Source: Tritrichomonas musculus (lineage: Eukaryota; Parabasalia; Tritrichomonadida; Tritrichomonadidae). From it: a stretch of 64,000 nucleotides of DNA. The notes under the pieces are model-generated. The model did no database searches. It was not told where the DNA came from and was given only the letters and a program-made list of their open reading frames with translations. The position numbers were made by a program, and so were the translations under genes. Shown piece after piece: positions 56,927 through 64,000 of the stretch (position 1 is the first letter of the stretch; every line of letters starts with the position of its first letter). The stretch covers positions 6,510,001 to 6,574,000 of the forward strand of contig JAPFFF010000003.1 in assembly GCA_039105265.1 (NCBI GenBank), in the 5' to 3' direction.

Positions 56927-58858
56927 ATGTTAAACAAGGCTAAAATTTCATTTTCAAGCATTCCAAAAAAATTTAACCAGTTTAAGATCGAAGATCCACG
57001 GAAAAAAGCTATTTTTAAAAGTGTTTTATTTACATTTGGGACTGATTTTGTGATTCATAATACAAATTGCTATAATTATGCTAATAACGCACTTTGCGAT
57101 TTTCTTTATGCAACAGCAACTCATAATGCCGCACTTTGGCTTATTGAAGATCCTACTTCTAAATTTTTTTTAAGGCAAGCATTGACATCAGTTTATCATT
57201 TTAACCGTCTTTTATCAGCTGTCTTTTTATCATCCATTGATTGTGGAGTTTCGAATGTTTTTGATTTATTTAGTTTTATTACACGCCTTTCTCCTACATT
57301 TTTTGTTGACAGATCAAATTTAAGAGCTTTTAAACGCATTATGCTCGTTATGCGACGAAATGGCGGAGTATATGAAGATTTGTTTGAAATGCTCAGCTCA
57401 TTTTATAAAACGTATTCTGTTGATTACAATAATGTACTTAATTCACGAACATTTTATACATCAGACCAAAATACAGACAGACGAGCTATTTCTTTTAAAG
57501 AAGCAAAGAAAATTATTGAACGCGAACTTTCAATCAATTTTGATGAAACTTTTAGTCCAATTAACGATCATCTTATCAAAAAAGAAGATAACCTTACCAA
57601 CTTATATAAGAATGAAAAGAAATGCCGTGAAATGTTCAACACCAATTATTATAAAGATGTCACCACATTTGACTGCAAATTGAAGAAAGCTTCAAAAGTT
57701 GCAGTAACAATTTCCGTCATTCCTCCAAATTTACAACGTATGAGATCTCTAGATCTTTTCCCTCTAAAAGTTGTGAGTAATTTGATTGGCATCATTCCAT
57801 TTATGGGTGGCAATTCGCAACTTCTCAAGGCAACAATAAAAAGACTAGAATGGAACATGCCAAAAGAAGTTAAAGCACGAAGGACAATTCTTGAAAGTTT
57901 CGGAGTAAACGAGTTTAATTCCGACTTTTTGAAATCACCACAGAAAAAGTTACCTGATCAAAAAGAGTCACATCAAAGTTCTCAAAAACAAAACGACAGT
58001 AAATTTAAGATTTTGAATTCTAAAAAAGTTATGAATCTTTTCGAACATTCTAGACAAGTGTCAAAAATTTCTTGTCCTTTTGTTTCACCTGTTTCTTCAT
58101 TTATTTCCAACGTATTTGCTACAACAAACAAAACCTTACCACTATATGTCCCAGCTCCAATTCCACCTCTTTGCTCAAATCATGTAATGGTTACTGATGT
58201 TGAAAATCATGATGAAATTTTCCAATCGAATTCGATCGTTCTTCATAAACTTGTTAATTTCACAACCAAACTTCACAGAAAGAGCAGATATGTTGTTCCA
58301 AATATGGCCTTAAGTAACATTTCAACTGCATCAAGTCCATCAAGATCATCAATAAATAAAAATCTTAACGATAGCGATGATGATGATAGTGATTATAGTG
58401 ACGATGAAGATTTACTTTATGACTCATCAAATTTAGTTTCTTTGAGACGATACGGAACAATTGTAAAGACTGAAAAAGAAGATATAAATAATATGGGCGT
58501 CTTATTTGCAGGACTCCTTATTGATGATAAAAATATGGTAATGAAAGGTGCAAAACACTTTGGAATTAATAAACAAAGCGCCCTTGATGCTATTTCTGAT
58601 TCTTCGTCAGGGCCATTTAGCTCTTTCTTTTCATTATTTAGGAGGGGCAATAAAAATACAAAAGGCAATCGATTTTCAAAAATTGCCAAATGCTTGCTTC
58701 CTCGAAATGCAGAGTTTGTTCTAACTGCTGGCGAAACAATGACATCTCTTTCAAGTCATGTAAGTGACACATTTGATATGGCAGCAAAAGTTACCAAAGC
58801 TACGCAAGATTATATAGGAACTCTTCTCACCGATTATTCACTCAACTTTGTAGATTAA
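56927..58858 (+). CDS. Unknown 643-residue protein, probably trichomonad-specific
   Basis: The frame is open from the first ATG with normal codon use. Residues about 20-180 are helical and hydrophobic in patches (AIFKSVLFTFGTDFVIHNTN, CDFLYATATHNAALWLIED), suggesting a folded helical domain. Residues about 255-320 (VAVTISVIPPNLQRMRSLDL, FPLKVVSNLIGIIPFMGG) form another. The middle (about 330-480) is Ser/Lys-rich. An acidic stretch (NDSDDDDSDYSDDEDLLYD) lies near 490. The C-terminal 130 residues fold again (MGVLFAGLLIDDKNMVMKGA). There is no signal peptide and no certain membrane segment. I recognise no family and assign no function. It shares a 107 bp divergent promoter with the AGC kinase. 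Confidence 0.8.
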   Translation: MLNKAKISFSSIPKKFNQFKIEDPRKKAIFKSVLFTFGTDFVIHNTNCYNYANNALCDFLYATATHNAALWLIEDPTSKFFLRQALTSVYHFNRLLSAVFLSSIDCGVSNVFDLFSFITRLSPTFFVDRSNLRAFKRIMLVMRRNGGVYEDLFEMLSSFYKTYSVDYNNVLNSRTFYTSDQNTDRRAISFKEAKKIIERELSINFDETFSPINDHLIKKEDNLTNLYKNEKKCREMFNTNYYKDVTTFDCKLKKASKVAVTISVIPPNLQRMRSLDLFPLKVVSNLIGIIPFMGGNSQLLKATIKRLEWNMPKEVKARRTILESFGVNEFNSDFLKSPQKKLPDQKESHQSSQKQNDSKFKILNSKKVMNLFEHSRQVSKISCPFVSPVSSFISNVFATTNKTLPLYVPAPIPPLCSNHVMVTDVENHDEIFQSNSIVLHKLVNFTTKLHRKSRYVVPNMALSNISTASSPSRSSINKNLNDSDDDDSDYSDDEDLLYDSSNLVSLRRYGTIVKTEKEDINNMGVLFAGLLIDDKNMVMKGAKHFGINKQSALDAISDSSSGPFSSFFSLFRRGNKNTKGNRFSKIAKCLLPRNAEFVLTAGETMTSLSSHVSDTFDMAAKVTKATQDYIGTLLTDYSLNFVD

Positions 58859-59297
58859 TTTATCATATATTTTTATTATTAAAAATTGAATTAGAAAATA
58901 ATGCTATTGAATTTTTTCAATAAGTATCGATACTTATTGAAAGTGTATAAGTTTTTAATAGTATAATTGAATAAAATCGGTTAAAAATGCTTAAAAAAGG
59001 TAATTTGAGGAAATTTAATAAAATAATGAAATATCAGCATTATTATTATTTAATGAGCGAAAAATGAATTTCTAATAATACATTTAAAAAGAGATATTTT
59101 TTTACTTTCACAATTCTTTTGAAAAATTAAAAATTATCAAATATCCATTAAAATGCTATTTCCTTTTTTCTAGGTTGAAATCATAAACAATTTATTTACA
59201 ATGCTTTTTAATTAAATCTTTTTTTGACAATTATTTTTTCAAATTCAAAAGAAAAAAATTGAATTTAAACGTCTTTTAGAAATATAGTATTTGCATT
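58859..59297. other. Intergenic, nothing recognised
   Basis: 439 bp AT-rich spacer. A small palindrome AAGTATCGATACTT lies at 58922-58935. AAACGTCTTTTAGAAATATAG immediately precedes the next gene and may hold its promoter. No RNA gene or element end was seen. Confidence 0.45.
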
Positions 59298-59702
59298 ATG
59301 AAAAAAGTTGAATCTAATAGAACTAAAAGCGAATTAAATTTATATTCATCTTCTACTCGAAGAGAGAAAAAGTACCAGAACTGCTTAAAAGAGTACAGAC
59401 TCAGGGAAAAGGAATCTGAATTTCATAAGGAAGCTCTCGAAACAACATATGGTCGTTCAATCGAAAATCGTCTTTTTCCAATGGATTCAGAAATTATGGC
59501 TCTAACATCTTTAACACCAAGAGCAAAAAAGAGCGTTTCCAAAACAAATTTTTATAATCCACCTCTCTCAATATTTTTTTGTCAGAAAGCTATTACTCCA
59601 ACAAAAAGAGAATCAAGTGTATCTAGGCTAAGTAGTCAACCAATAAGAGTTTCTAAACATACAAGTTTAACATCTTCTTCTCCATATTTATCCAAGCATT
59701 GA
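59298..59702 (+). CDS. Small basic protein, unknown
   Basis: 134 residues, Ser/Lys/Arg-rich. The N-terminal half is a charged helix (STRREKKYQNCLKEYRLREK then SEFHKEALETTYGR), and the C-terminal half is low complexity (SVSRLSSQPIRVSKHTSLTS). The composition is like that of other trichomonad small hypothetical proteins, and the frame uses the first ATG and a TGA at the end. It could be a cytoskeletal or nuclear protein; no family recognised. Coding status is likely but not certain. Confidence 0.6.
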   Translation: MKKVESNRTKSELNLYSSSTRREKKYQNCLKEYRLREKESEFHKEALETTYGRSIENRLFPMDSEIMALTSLTPRAKKSVSKTNFYNPPLSIFFCQKAITPTKRESSVSRLSSQPIRVSKHTSLTSSSPYLSKH

Positions 59703-60039
59703 AAGAAAATTATTATTTTTATTGGCAAGTTAATTTTTCTTATTATATTATTTCTATTAAATATTGTAAATATCCTATAGAAAATTAATTTCTAATTGAC
59801 GGATATATAATTTTCCTTTATTCTATTATTATACATGACCGTTGATTTGTTTGATATTAAAATTCATGTATTTTACTAGCTTTTTTTATTTTAAAGATAT
59901 TTGGCATTGGCTATTTTTACTCTGCTATTTTTGTTTTATGTATTGAGACATTTGGGATTTAATTCATAAAATAGAAAAGTTGTAAATAATTTAAAAATTT
60001 TTTAAAATACACATAAATAACACCATAAATAATAATAAA
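59703..60039. other. Intergenic, convergent ends
   Basis: 337 bp between the convergent small basic gene and the Sec7 gene. AT-rich; TTATTATTTATGGTGTTATT on the Sec7 strand just beyond its stop could serve 3' end formation. Nothing else recognised. Confidence 0.4.
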
Positions 60040-63000
60040 TCATTGAATGAATTTTCTCTTAAGAACAACAATTATTTCTTTTCTAACATCTAATGATTCA
60101 GTTTCAATTATTTTTTTGATGATTTTTGATAGACTATTGATGCATTTATCGAAATAATCTTCATTCAGCTTATTAATTTCTTTTAAGAAATAAACAATTA
60201 AGTTATCCCATTCTATCTTATCTGAAAGATGCTGTTCTTCATTATATCTTATGAATGGCTTGGTAATGAAATTTACAATCTCGTCATAATTTTTATCATC
60301 GAGAAGAGTTTTATATAAAAGTTTAAGAGCAGCGCATGCAGCATCATCTGTGCATTCATCACACATCTTCATGAGAATTTGAACCAGATATGTTTTCTTT
60401 TCTTGATCTTCAGAACATAATTTTAACGTCTTTTCAACAACATCAACAATTAAAACAGAACCAGAATCAAATTTAACTAATTCTGGAACAGCTTCAATTA
60501 ATGGCTCAATGAACAATTCTACATCTGGAAGTGTAGAAGAAAGAGAATCATCATCTCCTAAGTAGTTGCAAAGGTATTTTAATGCCAAGAAAGAAAGTTC
60601 TCTATTTGGGAATTTACAGCAAAAGAGAAGAATATTGAGAATGTTCATTGAAAATTTTCCAAAGAACGATGCATATTTGAAGAACAAATGGTCAAACATC
60701 AGTTTGAAGAAGGTCAATCTATTTTTACTATATTCTTCTCCTGATTTTTTGACGAAAATTTTCTTCAAAACGTTCTCAAAGAAGAAATTCCAAATATAAT
60801 CATCAATATCGTTCATTTGGCAGCCATGCTTCGTAATTATTGACAAAATTGCCTCTTCTGCGCACATTTTAATATTATCTGATTGAATGAATGTACATTT
60901 AGTTAATGTTTGAAGGAGACATTCCCAACCGTCATGGTCAGATGTCTCAATTATGTTCGAAATCAAATTAAATATTCCAACCGCAGAACATGCCAAATCA
61001 ATATCATTTGGAGAATTCTGAACAAACGACATCAAAACAAACATCAAATGAACTTTCTCTGGAGCAACTGATTTAATGTAAGTAGTTATGATTGCTTCAG
61101 TCAATTTAAAAGCTTTGCTCTTTAGTGAGTTCGTTTCTAATGATGCTAAAGTTAGGATTTGGAAAATAACATCCCAACCACTATGAAGTACATCAGAAAG
61201 TTCATTGATAATTTGGTCAATGCAATATAAAATTTGACCTTTAACTTTTTTGTTTGTTTGACCATCAAAAATTTCGATAAATGGCTGTAAAAAGTGCTGC
61301 TGAAAATGGAATTCGTTGATTTCTTTCTTTTTTAAGAATTTTCGTGATAATTGGCGTATTACATCAACAACCGTTGCGGCAATTGATTCATTATCAGATT
61401 TTCCAGCATATGCCAAAAAATCACCAATGACAGTCCATATATCTTTCCAAATAAACATTGGTCTGTCCATATTATAATATGCAACATCAGAGAATTTTGT
61501 GAGCAAATATGGTCGAGGAGGATCTTCTTGCAATTCCGAAGTAGCTAACTCACACATTGCTGTTACGAAATCAAGGATTGATTCACGATCCAGAGATAAT
61601 GTTTCAGCAAATAAGTGTTCAGCAACAATGAGAACTTTTGCTATTGACATATCTTCTCTCATTTTGTCCATCGCAGAGATTTCACCTAGAACAATAGACC
61701 ATACACCTTTTAAGAAATTATGATCTTGTATGGCACATTGAACTAGTGATGATGAAACTTTGAAATTCTTTGGCTTCATTCCTTCTGCTGTTTGAATTCT
61801 CAAACGAGAAAATTTGGCAAAGGAGTCGACAAGGGTATCAAGAGCATCTTCTACATAACAATGTGAGGCAATGTGCATACATAATTCAAATCCTTTGATA
61901 CACTCATTATAAACATCTGGGTTGTCTGTGGCTTCAAAAGCCATTGTAAGTGCTCCTAAAATTTGCCCCCATACGATATGGAACATTGGACCCACAAGAT
62001 TTGGAGATTCGGCACGATGATACTTTCTGCTCATATCTGGCCCCAAAGAATTTGTCTTTTTCATTGTATATGCAAGCGTTTCTTTGCATTGCTGCTGATA
62101 AAGTTCTTTGAGTTGCTGTCTAGTTAAAAGTGAAGAAGAAGGCATTGGTGATTGAGAAATAAATATTCTCTCGCTTGTAATATTGTTATATAAAGATTCA
62201 AGGAATGCAAATGGGAGATCTTTCCCTCCATCTATGCCTTTGTTATTTGAGACAAACTCTTCAAGAGTCATTTTTGTTTTAACATTTGGATGATGGGCAT
62301 CTGTGTGCAGCATCAATGTAGAAAATGCAAGAACATAAACAGTATCCGCACATGAAAACAAGCCAATATTATCATTGTAAAATTTAACACCAAATTGTTC
62401 CATAATTCGATCGATCATTTGAGCTTCACCAGGAATTATAAATTTAGATAAGAATTTGCGGAAAGATTGTTCGAATGATAAATGTTTGAAGTCAAAATGT
62501 TCAACATAATGCTTCAATATATTTATATTATTTTCACTTCCAATAATTTGACCAATTCCAGCTAGATCGAGTAATGAAGTATTGTATAAAAAGTCTGCAA
62601 TTGCTTTTGGGGTATCGTCAACAATACTATGATCAATGAAAAATTGAAGTCCTTTTTTAGGCGACCGTTTAAAAAGTTGAAAAGCATGATCCATTATATC
62701 TTTTGCTTTTTTAGCATCAAGAATCTGTTCTTCTGAATTATCTCGCGACAATTTCATTTCAAACTGGTTGAAATATTTCCATAAGCAAGATAAAACATTA
62801 ACAATTGTTCTGAGTGCATTAACTTGATGCTCTTCTGTAACTTGATTTGGATATGCATTATTAACAATTAAGTTGACTGTTTGCTCAAAAATATTTCTAA
62901 ACGATCCAGAATGGTCACAATCATAATTGACGAAAGCATCAATTAAAAATTGTGGATTGATAATTAAATATGAAAATATATTAAATGCTCTTTCAATAAC

Positions 63001-63999
63001 TTCTGGAAGTGATGACGAAAGAGCTGTTATAATTCCATGGCTTAATAAATCATTTAATTGTTGCAAGTATATAGATACATATCTACGCCAACAAATATCA
63101 ATTAATTTAGCTGTTGGCTCAACAAGTTCTTCATGCGTATCAAGCAAGAGAGTGAGCAAACCAACATGAATATCTGTTCTGAGCACAACATGAAAATCTG
63201 TAGTTCTTGTAAAAGGAGTTTCGTTATCTAAAATATAATAAACTCCATCACAGCAAAGACCAACAACAGGTATAACTTCATTATCATAATCACCATTAGA
63301 AATTTTTTTGGTAAATGCCCTAATGAGAAGAATTAGGTCAACATCTGATATTGTTGAACGATAAGAGTTTGGAGCAAAATCAGCAATAAAAACAGAATTG
63401 AGCATCAGAAGTCGTACATGAAATGTTGCTAATTGCTTTATCGTGCTAAACTTTGGAAACTGAACTTTCTTTTTGTAAACTTTGATAAAATAATCAATAA
63501 TTTCGCAAATCGTATTTGATACATTTTCACGCACTTCATCTGAAATTGAAATCCCATACATTGCAGTTAAAAAAATAATGATTTTGTAATTAATTTTTCC
63601 ATGCATGTAAAAAGTACCTGCTGGAGAAGACAGAATTGTTAATATTGTTTTGCAGCATTTAATTTTTAAATTATCATTAATTTTTTTGTCAGTTGTAAAA
63701 AGAGCTTGAATTGTTCTATCAAGAACTTGTATTGTTGGAAATGAGTCGAGGCTTGATAATTGAAACAGATCAATAAAAGCATCAAGACAAATATCTTGAA
63801 ATACTTCTCCTTCATTTTCGTATGCTTCAACAAATGGCTTTACAAGAACCATAAAATCCAAATTTTCTTTTTTTTCAATATTTTGCTTAATACAATCTTC
63901 GGCTGATGTAATAAGTGCTTTTATAGCTTTTTTTCGCCAAGACCCACATGCTGCTCGAAGATCACTGAGATGAGTAGATGTTTTATCAGTCAAACTCAT
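60040..63999 (-). CDS. BIG/Sec7-type ARF guanine-nucleotide exchange factor
   Basis: 1319 residues from an ATG at 63997-63999, one base from the window edge; an earlier start outside the window cannot be excluded. The Sec7 domain lies at about residues 440-640, with the hallmark FRKFLSKFIIPGEAQMIDRI; the Glu in PGEAQ (near 526) is the glutamic finger that expels GDP from ARF. LAFSTLMLHTDAHHPNVKTK and EEFVSNNKGIDGGKDLPFAF are the usual hydrophobic groove and loop. The helical N-terminal region (1-400) fits the DCB-HUS domains, and the long HEAT-like C-terminal part fits the HDS repeats of BIG/Sec7p. The protein should activate ARF at the Golgi or trans-Golgi, in the same traffic system as the two Rab GTPases. 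Confidence 0.92.
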   Translation of the reverse strand: MSLTDKTSTHLSDLRAACGSWRKKAIKALITSAEDCIKQNIEKKENLDFMVLVKPFVEAYENEGEVFQDICLDAFIDLFQLSSLDSFPTIQVLDRTIQALFTTDKKINDNLKIKCCKTILTILSSPAGTFYMHGKINYKIIIFLTAMYGISISDEVRENVSNTICEIIDYFIKVYKKKVQFPKFSTIKQLATFHVRLLMLNSVFIADFAPNSYRSTISDVDLILLIRAFTKKISNGDYDNEVIPVVGLCCDGVYYILDNETPFTRTTDFHVVLRTDIHVGLLTLLLDTHEELVEPTAKLIDICWRRYVSIYLQQLNDLLSHGIITALSSSLPEVIERAFNIFSYLIINPQFLIDAFVNYDCDHSGSFRNIFEQTVNLIVNNAYPNQVTEEHQVNALRTIVNVLSCLWKYFNQFEMKLSRDNSEEQILDAKKAKDIMDHAFQLFKRSPKKGLQFFIDHSIVDDTPKAIADFLYNTSLLDLAGIGQIIGSENNINILKHYVEHFDFKHLSFEQSFRKFLSKFIIPGEAQMIDRIMEQFGVKFYNDNIGLFSCADTVYVLAFSTLMLHTDAHHPNVKTKMTLEEFVSNNKGIDGGKDLPFAFLESLYNNITSERIFISQSPMPSSSLLTRQQLKELYQQQCKETLAYTMKKTNSLGPDMSRKYHRAESPNLVGPMFHIVWGQILGALTMAFEATDNPDVYNECIKGFELCMHIASHCYVEDALDTLVDSFAKFSRLRIQTAEGMKPKNFKVSSSLVQCAIQDHNFLKGVWSIVLGEISAMDKMREDMSIAKVLIVAEHLFAETLSLDRESILDFVTAMCELATSELQEDPPRPYLLTKFSDVAYYNMDRPMFIWKDIWTVIGDFLAYAGKSDNESIAATVVDVIRQLSRKFLKKKEINEFHFQQHFLQPFIEIFDGQTNKKVKGQILYCIDQIINELSDVLHSGWDVIFQILTLASLETNSLKSKAFKLTEAIITTYIKSVAPEKVHLMFVLMSFVQNSPNDIDLACSAVGIFNLISNIIETSDHDGWECLLQTLTKCTFIQSDNIKMCAEEAILSIITKHGCQMNDIDDYIWNFFFENVLKKIFVKKSGEEYSKNRLTFFKLMFDHLFFKYASFFGKFSMNILNILLFCCKFPNRELSFLALKYLCNYLGDDDSLSSTLPDVELFIEPLIEAVPELVKFDSGSVLIVDVVEKTLKLCSEDQEKKTYLVQILMKMCDECTDDAACAALKLLYKTLLDDKNYDEIVNFITKPFIRYNEEQHLSDKIEWDNLIVYFLKEINKLNEDYFDKCINSLSKIIKKIIETESLDVRKEIIVVLKRKFIQ

Positions 64000-64000
64000 T

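Overview
This AT-rich window looks like the nuclear genome of a trichomonad parabasalid, most likely a Tritrichomonas-type species. That is an inference from several features: intronless genes with long AT-rich spacers, an R2R3 Myb factor with a poly-glutamine tract, a bZIP factor, Rab GTPases, a BIG-type Sec7 ARF-GEF, an unusual AGC kinase, many DNA transposons, and a 24.6 kb Polinton (Maverick) of the kind abundant in trichomonads. No rRNA, tRNA, CRISPR array or bacterial operon was seen, and no trichomonad intron signature was found.

Host genes, left to right: an RRM protein cut by the left edge (1-296, -), TAF6-like transcription factor (537-1823, +), 14-3-3 protein (2415-3158, -), R2R3 Myb (5113-6825, +), two copies of one bZIP gene in a near-perfect palindrome (9832-10509, +; 11278-11955, -), a Rab6-like GTPase (12947-13591, -), then a 39 kb block of mobile DNA. 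On the far side come a Rab5-group GTPase (53368-53958, -), a PH-like plus AGC kinase (54534-56819, -) paired divergently with an unknown 643-residue protein (56927-58858, +), a small basic protein (59298-59702, +) and a Sec7 ARF-GEF (60040-63999, -).

The mobile block is layered. It holds a pogo-like transposon with 312 bp terminal inverted repeats and an open transposase (14021-16078), a decayed gene split by a small element (16146-18530), several non-autonomous elements whose ends and target duplications can be read (18729-19089, 19227-19662, 19815-20540 with a nested mariner-type element, 47049-48554 with a nested element, 48567-49080, 52733-53153), a decayed Tc1/mariner-like transposase (45257-46700), and a second pogo-like transposon whose transposase lacks the third catalytic aspartate (49290-51554).

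The Polinton (20637-45256) has 593 bp inverted repeats that differ by one base where I compared them, and it appears whole with no breaks seen. It carries an integrase with a chromo-like tail, packaging ATPase, candidate major capsid protein, protein-primed DNA polymerase B, a candidate minor capsid protein, a GIY-YIG-like protein, a pair of related small basic structural proteins, and two giant related fibre-like proteins (1379 and 1009 residues). The fibre-like pair, an OTU-like module inside the polymerase ORF, a winged-helix-like segment shared by two proteins, and three clusters of inverted or tandem repeats are its least explained parts.

Smaller structures worth attention are the bZIP palindrome with its 93 bp tandem-repeat centre, a GC-rich foreign-looking segment inside an inverted-repeat element (8432-9144), a three-copy family with 5'-AAGG ends, and an AACGATCA/AACGATTA motif seen both upstream of host genes and inside mobile elements.
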